DNA of 64,000 bases, from positions 1 to 64,000 of the forward strand of contig CAJTCR010000022.1 of assembly GCA_910574915.1 (NCBI GenBank). Direction: 5' to 3'. The stretch's first letter is position 1, and every line of letters starts with the position of its first letter. Below the pieces are notes generated by a model, which saw only the letters and a program-made list of their open reading frames with translations, made no database searches and was not told the origin of the DNA. This document shows positions 50,365-59,299 of the stretch, one piece after another. Source of the stretch: Eubacteriaceae bacterium (GTDB lineage: Bacteria; Bacillota; Clostridia; Lachnospirales; Lachnospiraceae). The translations under genes were made by a program, and so were the position numbers.

Positions 50365-50637
50365 TAACACTTACGAGGAACAGCCGGGAGAGAGGATGGG
50401 CATCCCCTGGCAGCGGCTTTGGAAGAATGGTTAGAATCCCTTGGTATTCTGCGGAGCAACCAGGGGCGCAGCCAAGCGGCACCTTTAGCTGCCAGCAGGC
50501 AGCGAACTAGGTGCCGCGACCGTACACAGCCACAGTGTAACAGCAGAATACTTAGGGATTCTTAGCATTCTGGAACGGACGCAGCCAGGGGATGCCCATC
50601 CGCTCTCCCAGCGTCCCTCTTCGTAACCCCATTCACC
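50365..50637 (-). repeat. A element copy A8 (reverse)
   Basis: Core at 50476-50517. The outer stem GGGCATCCCCTGGC pairs with the complementary GCCAGGGGATGCCC. The inner stem AATCCC/GGGATT is intact. Both outermost inverted repeats are missing. Confidence 0.85.
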
Positions 50638-50665
50638 TAAAAATAAAAGTTTTCCATAAAAGACC

Positions 50666-50694
50666 TTGCGAATCAGAAGCTTTTACGTTACAAT
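50666..50694 (+). promoter_or_regulatory. rqcH: sigma-A promoter of rqcH
   Basis: TTGCGA (50666-50671), 17-nt spacer, TACAAT (50689-50694). It lies 29 nt beyond repeat A8; the predicted leader is about 10-17 nt. Confidence 0.65.
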
Positions 50695-50710
50695 GCCGTA
50701 GAAGGGAGTG

Positions 50711-52453
50711 ATGACTTTGGCTTTTGACGGAGTTGTAATTGCAAATTTAGTAACAGAACTGAATCAAACCGTGCTTAACGCACGTATTTATAAAATTGCG
50801 CAGCCGGAAAAAGACGCGCTGCTTTTGACGTTAAAAGGTACTGTAGGGCAAAAGCGTCTGTTTTTATCGGCGAGCGCCTCGCTGCCGCTTATTTATTTAA
50901 CCGATACAAATAAGCCCAGCCCGATGACCGCGCCGAATTTTTGTATGCTGCTGCGAAAGCATATCGCAAACGGGCGGATTGTAAAGATCTGGCAGCCGGA
51001 TATGGAGCGGATCATCCATTTTGAGATCGAACATCTCGACGACCTTGGGGATGTGCGAAAAAAGACGCTGACCGTCGAGATTATGGGCAAGCACAGCAAC
51101 CTGATTTTTACGGATGAAAAAGGGATGATTATTGACAGCATCAAGCATGTGTCCGCACAGGTCAGCTCGGTCAGGGAAGTGCTGCCGGGACGGACGTATT
51201 TTATTCCGGCACAGGGGAAAAAGAACCCGCTTTTGTCCGATGAGGCAGAGTTTCGCTCTCTGGTGCTGGATCGGCCGCAGACAGCGGCAAAAGCCATTTA
51301 TACGGCTTATACCGGGATCAGCCCCTGCGTCGCCAATGAGGTCTGCTGCCGTGCGGGCATCGATGCGGATGCGCCGGTTGCAAGCCTTGAGGAAGAAGAA
51401 AAAGTTCATTTGTACCATCATTTTGCATGGATGATGCAGGATATCAGGGATGGGGGATTTGCTCCGAATATCGTGTATCAGGATGGGCATCCGATGGAAT
51501 TTGCATCTGTACGGCTGACGCAGTACGCGCATCTTACATGCGAGGAGGATTCGTCTGTTTCGCACGTATTGGAGCATTTTTACGCTGCGCGCGATACGTA
51601 TACGAGGATCAGGCAAAAGTCCGCAGACCTGCGCAAAATCGTATCGACCGCATTAGAGCGCAGCCATAAAAAGTACCAGCTTCAGTTAAAGCAGCTACAA
51701 GATACAAAAAAGCGGGAGAAGTATAAAGTGTACGGGGAGCTGTTAACGACTTACGGTTATCATGTAAAAGAAGGCGCAAAGTCGATGGAAGCGCTGAATT
51801 ATTATACAAACGAACCGATTACGGTTCCGCTCGATCCCCAGCTTTCACCGATGGAAAACGCGAAAAAATATTTTGAAAAATACAGCAAATTAAAACGTAC
51901 GCATGAGGCGCTTACCGCGCTTACTGTAGAGACAAAGGCGCAGGTCGAGCATCTGGAGTCAATCGCAGCGTCGTTGCAGATCGCGTTAAAAGAAGACGAC
52001 CTGGTTCAGATCCGCCAGGAGCTTGTAGAATACGGCTACATCCGGCGCAAGGGACATGAAAAGAAGCTCAAAGTCAAAAGCCTGCCGTTTCATTACCGTT
52101 CCTCGGACGGATTTGATATTTATATAGGAAAGAACAATTACCAGAACGAAGAACTGACCTTTAAGCTTGCAAACGGCGGAGACTGGTGGTTTCACGCAAA
52201 AAAAATACCTGGCTCGCATGTGATTGTAAAGACCGAAGGCAAAGAACTGCCAGACCGGACGTTTGAAGAAGCAGCGATGCTTGCCGGCTATTATTCCCAG
52301 GGCAGGGACGCGAAAAAGCTGGAAATCGACTATTTGCAGCGCAAAAATGTGAAAAAGCCCAATGGGTCTGCACCTGGATTTGTCGTCTACTATACCAATT
52401 ATTCTATGGCGGTCAGGCCGGATATTTCGGGGATCGAATGCATCAGCGATTAA
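50711..52453 (+). CDS. rqcH: NFACT family Rqc2 homologue RqcH
   Basis: 580 aa from ATG 50711. Ribosome quality control factor that adds alanine tails to nascent chains on split 50S subunits (formerly fibronectin-binding protein A). NFACT-N starts FDGVVIANLVTELN. The middle is coiled coil (about 290-430). NFACT-R has the DGFDIYIGKNNYQNE and DWWFHAKKIPGSHVI motifs. A TTG at 50717 (protein MAFDG...) is 8 nt from AAGGGAG and may be the real start. It stands before yicC-remA, as in Bacillus (yloA-yloC-ylzA). Confidence 0.92.
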   Translation: MTLAFDGVVIANLVTELNQTVLNARIYKIAQPEKDALLLTLKGTVGQKRLFLSASASLPLIYLTDTNKPSPMTAPNFCMLLRKHIANGRIVKIWQPDMERIIHFEIEHLDDLGDVRKKTLTVEIMGKHSNLIFTDEKGMIIDSIKHVSAQVSSVREVLPGRTYFIPAQGKKNPLLSDEAEFRSLVLDRPQTAAKAIYTAYTGISPCVANEVCCRAGIDADAPVASLEEEEKVHLYHHFAWMMQDIRDGGFAPNIVYQDGHPMEFASVRLTQYAHLTCEEDSSVSHVLEHFYAARDTYTRIRQKSADLRKIVSTALERSHKKYQLQLKQLQDTKKREKYKVYGELLTTYGYHVKEGAKSMEALNYYTNEPITVPLDPQLSPMENAKKYFEKYSKLKRTHEALTALTVETKAQVEHLESIAASLQIALKEDDLVQIRQELVEYGYIRRKGHEKKLKVKSLPFHYRSSDGFDIYIGKNNYQNEELTFKLANGGDWWFHAKKIPGSHVIVKTEGKELPDRTFEEAAMLAGYYSQGRDAKKLEIDYLQRKNVKKPNGSAPGFVVYYTNYSMAVRPDISGIECISD

Positions 52454-52514
52454 TGGCACAGAAGAACGCGGGAACATGGAATTATGAAATATTTGCAAAT
52501 TTTCCCAAGAAGAA

Positions 52515-52543
52515 TTGACTAATAACGTCCAAATGTCTATAAT
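52515..52543 (+). promoter_or_regulatory. strong sigma-A promoter of the yicC-remA-rpoZ operon
   Basis: TTGACT (52515-52520), 17-nt spacer, TATAAT (52538-52543); leader of about 65 nt. Confidence 0.8.
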
Positions 52544-52616
52544 AAGTATATCTATGCAAATCTATGCAGCAACAACAGCTCAGAATCGGCACGCCCGATT
52601 GGAGAGGAACAGGATA

Positions 52617-53495
52617 ATGATTAAGAGCATGACAGGGTTTGGCAGGTTTGAGGCTGTCAAAGATAAAATGAAAATTGCAGTAGAGATGAAGGCTGTCAAC
52701 CATAGATATCTGGATATCAGTGTCAAGATACCGAAAAAACTAAGCCATTTTGAAGCGGCAATCCGTACGGTCTTAAAGGAGTACATCCAGCGGGGAAAGG
52801 TCGATGTATTTGTATCGTATGAAGATTTGTCACAGCGCAACTGTGCGCTGAGCTATAATGAAGCGGCAGCCGGTGCCTATCTGCAATACCTGCGCCAGAT
52901 GGCGGATACGTTTCAGATTCAGGATGATATTACCGTCAGCGTACTGGCAAGGTTTCCTGACGTTTTTTCCATGCAGGAACAAGAAGCAGACGAAGAGGAG
53001 CTGGAAGGAGTGCTAGAAGCCGCTGTGCGGGGCGCCGCGGAGCAGTTTGTACAGTCCCGCATGAAGGAAGGCGAAAACCTGAAAAATGACCTGCTGCTTA
53101 AGCTGGACGAAATGCTGGCGGGCGTTACGTTTATCGAAGAACATTCCCCGCAGATTATCGCGCAGTATCACGAGAAGCTAAAGGCAAAGGTCAAAGAGCT
53201 GCTCGGCGATAAGCAGCTTGACGACAACCGTATCGCGGCAGAAGTGACGATTTATGCGGATAAGATCTGTGTGGACGAGGAGACGGTACGCCTGCGCAGC
53301 CATATCGAAGCAGTGCAAAAAGAACTGCTGACCGGGGGAAGCGTTGGCAGAAAGCTGGATTTTATTGCGCAGGAGATGAACCGCGAGGCAAATACGATCC
53401 TGTCAAAGGCAAGCGACCTGGCTGTCTCGGATACCGGGATTGAGTTAAAGACGTCGATTGAAAAGGTCAGGGAACAGATTCAAAATATCGAATAA
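52617..53495 (+). CDS. YicC/YloC-type endoribonuclease
   Basis: 292 aa. N-terminal MIKSMTGFGRFE and EMKAVNHRYLDIS, C-terminal GRKLDFIAQEMNREANTI and KASDLAVSDTGIELKTSIEKVREQIQN are hallmark strings. YicC/YloC proteins are RNases acting in RNA turnover. The start at 52617 follows GGAGAGGAACAGGA; the longer ORF would run through the promoter. remA follows after 10 nt. Confidence 0.93.
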   Translation: MIKSMTGFGRFEAVKDKMKIAVEMKAVNHRYLDISVKIPKKLSHFEAAIRTVLKEYIQRGKVDVFVSYEDLSQRNCALSYNEAAAGAYLQYLRQMADTFQIQDDITVSVLARFPDVFSMQEQEADEEELEGVLEAAVRGAAEQFVQSRMKEGENLKNDLLLKLDEMLAGVTFIEEHSPQIIAQYHEKLKAKVKELLGDKQLDDNRIAAEVTIYADKICVDEETVRLRSHIEAVQKELLTGGSVGRKLDFIAQEMNREANTILSKASDLAVSDTGIELKTSIEKVREQIQNIE

Positions 53496-53505
53496 GGATA
53501 AAGGC

Positions 53506-53760
53506 ATGGCAAAATTAATGAATATCGGATTTGGGAACGTGGTCAATACGGAGAAAATCGTATGTATTATCACCCCGGATTCCGCGCCGGCAAAGCGCCA
53601 GATCCAGCGGGCAAAGGAAGAAAACCGGCTGATTGACGCCACGCAGGGGCGCCGTACAAGGGCGGTGATCTTTACGTCAGGCGAGATCGTAATTATTTCC
53701 GCTTTGCAGCCGGATACACTGGCAGGACGCTTTGGAACAGAAGAAGGCAGAGAAGAATAA
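53506..53760 (+). CDS. RemA family (DUF370) regulator
   Basis: 84 aa. Start MNIGFGNVV, middle SAPAKRQIQRAKE and LIDATQGRRTRAVIF. RemA-type proteins are DNA-binding regulators of matrix and osmoprotection genes in Bacillus; their role in Clostridia is less clear. AATAAGGATAAAGG precedes the start. Confidence 0.9.
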   Translation: MAKLMNIGFGNVVNTEKIVCIITPDSAPAKRQIQRAKEENRLIDATQGRRTRAVIFTSGEIVIISALQPDTLAGRFGTEEGREE

Positions 53761-53795
53761 GTTAGGAAGCATAGGTTTGAAAGGAGTTAAGTGTT

Positions 53796-54092
53796 ATGAT
53801 ACATCCATCTTATGTGGAATTGATGCAGGTAGTGAACAGCGACCAGACGGAGATCGGGGAAGAGCCGGTGATCAACAGCCGCTATTCGATTGTGATTGCC
53901 ACAGCAAAGCGGGCAAGGCAGATTATTGGCGGCGATGAGCCGATGATCGCAAAGGCTGCCGGCAGAAAGCCGCTGTCCGTAGCCGTACAGGAGCTTTACG
54001 AAGGAAAAGTCAAGATCGTCGGGGAAGACGATGCGATTGACGAAGTCACACAGGCGCCTCTGGATGCTGTCACAGCAATGGATAGCCTGTAA
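53796..54092 (+). CDS. rpoZ: RNA polymerase omega subunit
   Basis: 98 aa. MIHPSYVELMQVV, NSRYSIVIATAKRARQI and KPLSVAVQELYEGKVKI match omega. It stabilises the beta' subunit. It follows remA by 35 nt; the guanylate kinase gene (gmk) normally between them is absent. AAAGGAG precedes the start. A strong terminator follows. Confidence 0.92.
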   Translation: MIHPSYVELMQVVNSDQTEIGEEPVINSRYSIVIATAKRARQIIGGDEPMIAKAAGRKPLSVAVQELYEGKVKIVGEDDAIDEVTQAPLDAVTAMDSL

Positions 54093-54104
54093 CGTCTGCT
54101 CAGA

Positions 54105-54132
54105 GGGTTGTGCTTGCCGCACAACCTTTTTT
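54105..54132 (+). terminator. intrinsic terminator after rpoZ
   Basis: GGTTGTGC, 5-nt loop, GCACAACC, then TTTTTT. Confidence 0.92.
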
Positions 54133-54156
54133 ACAAGTAAACGGAGAGAATACGAT

Positions 54157-55515
54157 ATGGAAGCAATACAGTCACACAGCGTATTTTTTGTATCGCTTGG
54201 ATGCGACAAAAATCTTGTGGATTCTGAGTTTATGCTTGGAATGCTCAAAGAACACGGGTGGAGCATTACGGACGAAGAACAAAAGGCAGAAGCCATCGTA
54301 GTCAATACCTGCTGTTTTATCAACGATGCCAAGGAAGAGAGCGTAAATACGATTCTTGAGATGGCAGAATATAAAAAAACCGGAAACTGCAAGGTGCTGC
54401 TTGTCGCAGGATGCCTGGCGCAGCGCTACCAGCAGGAAATCCGCAAAGAAATCCCGGAAGTCGATGCCGTATTGGGCACGAATTCCTATGACGATATTGT
54501 ACATGCCCTGCAAGAAGCGCAAAAAAACGGGCAGTATGAAAATTTTCAAACATTAGACGGGCTGCCCAGCCTGCATTCAAATGGGAATCCATTGAAGCGC
54601 AGCATTACGACGGGAGGCCATTACGCATATTTAAAAATCGCGGAAGGATGCGACAAGCATTGCACGTACTGCATTATTCCGTCGATCCGGGGCAGCTATC
54701 GGAGCGTACCGATGGAAGAGCTGCTTGTGCAGGCAGCAGAATTAGCCGATACGGGGGTAAAAGAGCTGATTCTGGTGGCACAGGAAACAACTTTGTATGG
54801 CATTGATCTTTATGGTGAAAAATCCTTGTACCGATTGTTAGATGAACTGAATAAGATCCGGGGGCTTGTCTGGATTCGCATTTTATACTGCTATCCTGAG
54901 GAAATTGATGATCCGCTGATCCAGGCGATCAAGCGCAACGAAAAAGTCTGCCATTATCTGGACATGCCGATCCAGCACGCAAACGATGAGATTTTGCGCC
55001 GTATGGGGCGGCGGGCGAGTAAACAAAGCATCTGTGAAACGATCAAAAAGCTGCGGCAGGAGATTCCTGATATCTGTCTGCGCACAACGCTGATCTGCGG
55101 CTTTCCGGGAGAGACACAGGCGCAGCACGAAGAGCTGCTGGAGTTTATAGACGAGATGGAATTTGACCGTTTGGGCGCGTTTGTATATTCGCCTGAAGAA
55201 GGCACGCCTGCCGAAACGTTTCCCTGCCAATTAGACGAAGAGACAAAGCTTACCTGGCAGGAAGAAGTAATGGAATTAGAACAGGAGATTATTTTTGACA
55301 AGACTGCCGGTATGGAGGGTGAGGCAGTCTGGGCGTTTATTGAAGGAAAGCTGCCCGATGAAAATGTCTATGCGGCAAGGACGTACCGTGACGCGCCGGA
55401 TATTGACGGCTATGTATTTGTATCCGGTGCCGGCACAGAGCTGATGACCGGGGATTTTGTAAAGGTGAGGATCACAGGCTCGCTCGATTATGACCTGACC
55501 GCGGAGATCCTTTGA
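54157..55515 (+). CDS. rimO: ribosomal protein S12 methylthiotransferase RimO
   Basis: 452 aa. Radical SAM methylthiotransferase modifying the conserved Asp of S12. MTTase domain cysteines in SLGCDKNLVDSE, NTCCFINDAKEES and AGCLAQRY; radical SAM motif CDKHCTYC; C-terminal TRAM domain. The start at 54157 follows AACGGAGAG; a 42-codon upstream extension covers the terminator and is rejected. pgsA follows after 37 nt. miaB at 28.7 kb is its paralogue. Confidence 0.95.
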   Translation: MEAIQSHSVFFVSLGCDKNLVDSEFMLGMLKEHGWSITDEEQKAEAIVVNTCCFINDAKEESVNTILEMAEYKKTGNCKVLLVAGCLAQRYQQEIRKEIPEVDAVLGTNSYDDIVHALQEAQKNGQYENFQTLDGLPSLHSNGNPLKRSITTGGHYAYLKIAEGCDKHCTYCIIPSIRGSYRSVPMEELLVQAAELADTGVKELILVAQETTLYGIDLYGEKSLYRLLDELNKIRGLVWIRILYCYPEEIDDPLIQAIKRNEKVCHYLDMPIQHANDEILRRMGRRASKQSICETIKKLRQEIPDICLRTTLICGFPGETQAQHEELLEFIDEMEFDRLGAFVYSPEEGTPAETFPCQLDEETKLTWQEEVMELEQEIIFDKTAGMEGEAVWAFIEGKLPDENVYAARTYRDAPDIDGYVFVSGAGTELMTGDFVKVRITGSLDYDLTAEIL

Positions 55516-55552
55516 TAAACTGACAGCTCATAGAATAAGGAGGAGGGAATTT

Positions 55553-56095
55553 ATGAACCTGCCAAATAAATTGACGATGCTGCGTGTGCTGCTGATACCG
55601 TTTTTTGTATTTTTTCTGCTGGTGCCTGCATTTTCGGACAATGGAAAATATATTGCGACGGTAATTTTTATCATTGCAAGCCTTACGGACTTGTTGGATG
55701 GAAAAATTGCACGAAAATATAACCTAGTGACAAATTTCGGCAAATTTATGGACCCGCTTGCGGATAAACTACTGGTATGCTCGGCATTGATCTGCCTGGT
55801 CGATATGAAAAAGCTGGAATCTTGGATTACGATTATAATTATTGCCAGGGAATTTATTATCAGCGGCTTTCGGCTGATCGCAGCGGAGCACCAGATCGTA
55901 ATCGCGGCAAGTTATTGGGGAAAATTTAAGACCACATTTCAAATGCTGATGATTATTGTGCTGATTTTGGACTTCGCACAGCCTGCATTTCAAATGCTAG
56001 GCATAGTGCTTACGTATATTTCACTGGTGCTTACCGTAGTTTCGCTGGCGGATTATCTTTATAAAAACAAAGGCGTATTAAAGGAGCAGAATTAA
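55553..56095 (+). CDS. pgsA: CDP-diacylglycerol-glycerol-3-phosphate 3-phosphatidyltransferase
   Basis: 180 aa, about four to six helices. The CDP-alcohol phosphotransferase motif is complete: SLTDLLDGKIARKYN ... FGKFMDPLADK. Makes phosphatidylglycerol phosphate, the source of the glycerol-phosphate that LtaS-type enzymes use. GGAGGAGG precedes the start. Its stop shares one base with the next start. Confidence 0.94.
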   Translation: MNLPNKLTMLRVLLIPFFVFFLLVPAFSDNGKYIATVIFIIASLTDLLDGKIARKYNLVTNFGKFMDPLADKLLVCSALICLVDMKKLESWITIIIIAREFIISGFRLIAAEHQIVIAASYWGKFKTTFQMLMIIVLILDFAQPAFQMLGIVLTYISLVLTVVSLADYLYKNKGVLKEQN

Positions 56096-56589
56096 TGGTT
56101 GAGAAAAAAGAATATGCATGTGAAGAACGCATTCTGGCGCTTTTAAAACAGCGTGGATTTACCGTTACAACGACCGAGTCGTGTACCGGCGGCTTATTGG
56201 CAGGACGCCTGTTAAACGCTGCCGGAGCGTCCGAGGTATATAAGGAAGGCTATATTACGTACTCGAACGAAGCAAAGGAAAAGCTGCTTGGCGTATCCAG
56301 ACAGACGCTGGCGTCTTACGGTGCCGTCAGTGAACAGACCGCGCTGGAAATGGCACAGGGAGCAGCAAAACAGGCGGGTGCGGATGCCGCGCTTGCGACG
56401 ACCGGAATCGCTGGGCCTGGCGGCGGTACGCAGGAAAAACCGGTTGGGCTTGTCTATATCGGCTGCCATGTCAATGGGGTTACCGTCGTAGAAGAGCATG
56501 TCTTTGCCGGAGAACGCGCACAGGTGCGCAGCCTTTCTGTGGAAGCGGCACTGTCCCTTTTGGAGCGGATGCTTTTAGGAACCGAGTAA
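56095..56589 (+). CDS. CinA family protein, NMN amidase domain only (PncC-like)
   Basis: 164 aa. Matches the C-terminal CinA domain: TTTESCTGGLLAGRL, GYITYSNEAKEKLLGV, ATTGIAGPGGGT. Likely nicotinamide mononucleotide deamidase in pyridine nucleotide salvage. The N-terminal competence (MoaB-like) domain of full CinA is absent. AAAGGAGCAG lies in the pgsA end, so translation is coupled. Confidence 0.9.
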   Translation: MVEKKEYACEERILALLKQRGFTVTTTESCTGGLLAGRLLNAAGASEVYKEGYITYSNEAKEKLLGVSRQTLASYGAVSEQTALEMAQGAAKQAGADAALATTGIAGPGGGTQEKPVGLVYIGCHVNGVTVVEEHVFAGERAQVRSLSVEAALSLLERMLLGTE

Positions 56590-56636
56590 GCACCCGTCAG
56601 AAATCGCAAATAAGGAAAGAAAATAGGGAGTATGTG

Positions 56637-57191
56637 ATGAGAATTATAGCCGGAACGGCAAGAAGCCTGCCGCTTCGATCGATCGAAGGAAGGGATACAA
56701 GGCCCACTACAGACCGCATTAAAGAAACGCTGTTTAATATTTTGCAGACAGGCATAGAAGGATGCAGCTTTTTAGACCTGTTTGCGGGAAGCGGCCAGAT
56801 CGGGTTAGAAGCGTTAAGCAGGGGCGCTAACCATGCGGTATTTGTAGAAAGCAGCAAAAAAGCATGTGCCTGTATTGAAGAAAATATCCGTTTTACCCGC
56901 TTTGATGCACGCGCAAAGCTGCTTTCAATGGAAGCATCAGGCGCACTGCGCACACTGGAAGGAAACGATTCTTTTGATTATATTTTTATGGACCCGCCGT
57001 ATCAAAGCGGGATGGAGCAGGAAGTACTGATATATCTGGCGGGATCGGGGCTGTTAAAAGAGGACGGCGTGATCATTATCGAGGCGGCGGCGGATACCGA
57101 TTTTTCTTATGTATCTGGGATGGGCTTAAAAGTGATAAGAGAAAAGAAATACAAAACGAATAAACACATATTTGTGACAAAAGAGGCCTGA
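56637..57191 (+). CDS. rsmD: 16S rRNA (guanine966-N2)-methyltransferase RsmD
   Basis: 184 aa. [31 protein letters not shown] site [18 protein letters not shown] and catalytic DPPY (FMDPPYQSG). TAGGGAG lies 6 nt before ATG 56637. coaD follows 2 nt after the stop, the standard pair. Confidence 0.95.
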   Translation: MRIIAGTARSLPLRSIEGRDTRPTTDRIKETLFNILQTGIEGCSFLDLFAGSGQIGLEALSRGANHAVFVESSKKACACIEENIRFTRFDARAKLLSMEASGALRTLEGNDSFDYIFMDPPYQSGMEQEVLIYLAGSGLLKEDGVIIIEAAADTDFSYVSGMGLKVIREKKYKTNKHIFVTKEA

Positions 57192-57193
57192 TT

Positions 57194-57688
57194 ATGAAAA
57201 AAGCAATTTATCCGGGCAGTTTTGATCCGGTTACCAAAGGACATCTGGATGTAATCGAACGTTCTTCCAGGCTGGTCGATGAGCTGGTCGTCGGCGTACT
57301 GAACAACAGTGCAAAAAATGCATTGTTTTCCGTTCTCGAACGTGTTACTATGTTAAAGGAACTGACAGCGCATTTTCCGAATGTAACGGTGGATGCATTC
57401 GATGGGCTGCTGGTTGACTATGCAAAAAGGATCGGGGCTGTGATTATTGTCAGAGGACTGCGCGCAGTGACCGATTTTGAGTATGAGCTGCAAATTGCGC
57501 AGACAAATCATGAAATAGATACAGATATAGAGACCATTTTTCTGACCACCCGTCTTGAGTATGCTTACTTAAGTTCTACGATCGTGAAAGAAGTCGCGTC
57601 TTACGGGGGAGATATCTCGCACTTTGTGCCGCACCAGATGATTGCGCGTATTTATGCGAAATATGGCATCGAAGGTTTCGATCAATAG
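57194..57688 (+). CDS. coaD: phosphopantetheine adenylyltransferase
   Basis: 164 aa. [20 protein letters not shown] contains the nucleotidyl-transferase TxGH motif, and the C-terminal [22 protein letters not shown] is also typical. Fourth step of coenzyme A synthesis. Closely packed behind rsmD. Confidence 0.96.
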   Translation: MKKAIYPGSFDPVTKGHLDVIERSSRLVDELVVGVLNNSAKNALFSVLERVTMLKELTAHFPNVTVDAFDGLLVDYAKRIGAVIIVRGLRAVTDFEYELQIAQTNHEIDTDIETIFLTTRLEYAYLSSTIVKEVASYGGDISHFVPHQMIARIYAKYGIEGFDQ

Positions 57689-57708
57689 AGAATGAAGGAG
57701 TATTGCGT

Positions 57709-58335
57709 ATGAGCAGTAAAATAGACCAGATCATAGAAGAGATTGAAGATTATATTGAAAGCTGTAAATTCCAGCCGCTTTCGAGCACAAAGATCATTGT
57801 AAACAAGGAAGAGATCAATGAATTAATCGCAGAGCTGCGCCAGAGGACGCCGGAGGAAGTAAAGCGCTATCAAAAGATGATCAGCAATAAGGAGGCTATT
57901 TTAGCAGATGCCCATGCAAAAGCAGATACGATTATTTCGCAGGCACAGTTTCAGAAAAATGAGCTTGTAAAAGAGCACGAGATTATGCAGCAGGCATATG
58001 CCCAGGCAAACGAGGTGGTGTCTATCGCACAGAGCCAGGCACAGCAGATTATGGACGAGGCGACCAACGATGCCAACGAAATCCGTATGGGCGCCATTGC
58101 TTATGCAGACGCAATGCTGAAATCGATCGAAGACCTGTTAAGCGGTTCCCAGAGTATTTTTAAGACGAATTTTGCCCAGCTTAGCGCGTCGATGCAGAAA
58201 ACGCTGGAAATTGTTTCTGCAAACCGCGCGGAGTTAGCGCCTGCCGAGATCTTTCAGGAAGAAGCGCAGGCGCCGATGGAGAGCATGGAAGAACTGCCGG
58301 AACAGATGGAGGCAGCCGAAGAGCCTGCGCAGTAA
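57709..58335 (+). CDS. coiled-coil protein resembling ATP synthase B/E-type stalk subunits
   Basis: 208 aa, without a membrane helix. Long helical region (about 40-150), rich in Ala, Gln and Glu, of the kind often annotated as ATPase B-subunit-like or DivIVA-like. The C-terminal tail is acidic. No ATP synthase genes are near, so a structural role in division or the envelope is as likely. GAAGGAG precedes the start at 57709. It converges on ylbJ. Confidence 0.65.
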   Translation: MSSKIDQIIEEIEDYIESCKFQPLSSTKIIVNKEEINELIAELRQRTPEEVKRYQKMISNKEAILADAHAKADTIISQAQFQKNELVKEHEIMQQAYAQANEVVSIAQSQAQQIMDEATNDANEIRMGAIAYADAMLKSIEDLLSGSQSIFKTNFAQLSASMQKTLEIVSANRAELAPAEIFQEEAQAPMESMEELPEQMEAAEEPAQ

Positions 58336-58343
58336 CAGGGTTT

Positions 58344-59252
58344 TTAAAAGATACATACAGCCAGTAAGGTGCTGCACAGTGTCTGCACCAGCCGAAACAC
58401 CAGATAAAAGCGCATGGAAATACCGGTTTCTTTTACCATAGAAGCCGTCTGTGCAAATCCGCTCAGCCCGCCGAAAGCAGTGGCTGCGACGGCTGCCTCA
58501 TATTTTGCGGCGAGCGGCAAGGAGCTTTGCGCGACGGCATGGATGCCGTTCGTAATCTCTGTCACTCCGGCAAGGCACCAATATACGGGATCATGGTTTC
58601 CGGCAAGGCGTATGCACATCTGTGACAGCAGCGAAAACAGCATAATATATCCGCCCAGTTTTAACAGTGTTTCAAATCCATTCATAATTCCGGCATCGAT
58701 AATTTGAAAATTCAAATTAGATCCAGATGCCGTATTTTTTTTGAGCGGAAGTGCCTTTGTAAGACGCAGCAGGAAAAGCCCGCATACAAGCGGCGGCAGA
58801 TATAAGACGGCATACGTCTGCCATACTTTGTGGCCGATGCCAAGGGAAGCGTTCAGCAAATAGCTGCTTACAAATACCGGGCTGATATTGTTGCACATGG
58901 CGCACAAAATATTTGCTTCCTGGATGCTTAGTTTGCCTTCCTTTAACAGGTCAGCCGTCGTCTTGCTGCCCATAGGAAAGCCAAACAAAAAGCCTGCGAC
59001 AATCGGATAGGCTGCCTGCGGATGATGGAAAAAGAGCCGGTTTAAAAGCGGCATCGCAGCGCGCACCAGATCGTCCAGGTATCCAGACTGGATCAGCATA
59101 TTCGAAAAGATCGTAAACGGAAGCAGCGCAGGCAGAATATTTTCATACCACAGGATCAGACCGTTGGCGGCGGCTTTGACACAGTCGTTTGGATAAATTA
59201 GTATGAATAGGATAAACAGCATGATAATACATATAGATAACCTTTTTTTCAT
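58344..59252 (-). CDS. ylbJ: sporulation integral membrane protein YlbJ (SpoVV-like)
   Basis: 302 aa, about eight helices. Nucleoside-recognition/gate domains: LPALLPFTIFSNMLIQSG, PIVAGFLFGFPMGSKTTADLL and CNNISPVFVSSYLL. In Bacillus YlbJ (SpoVV) moves dipicolinic acid into the intermembrane space of the forespore, and its gene adjoins coaD as here, though reversed in direction. The start at 59252 is chosen by homology; the ribosome site is poor. A loose sigma-E-like match lies upstream on the minus strand. Confidence 0.85.
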   Translation of the reverse strand: MKKRLSICIIMLFILFILIYPNDCVKAAANGLILWYENILPALLPFTIFSNMLIQSGYLDDLVRAAMPLLNRLFFHHPQAAYPIVAGFLFGFPMGSKTTADLLKEGKLSIQEANILCAMCNNISPVFVSSYLLNASLGIGHKVWQTYAVLYLPPLVCGLFLLRLTKALPLKKNTASGSNLNFQIIDAGIMNGFETLLKLGGYIMLFSLLSQMCIRLAGNHDPVYWCLAGVTEITNGIHAVAQSSLPLAAKYEAAVAATAFGGLSGFAQTASMVKETGISMRFYLVFRLVQTLCSTLLAVCIF

Positions 59253-59299
59253 GACAGCACGTATTTTTTTTATTAGTATACGCGTCTGTAGGAGGAAAC

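Noticed and set aside
54031..54156. 42-codon extension of RimO
   Set aside because: It covers the rpoZ 3' end and a strong terminator; the ATG at 54157 has a good ribosome site and the right N-terminus.
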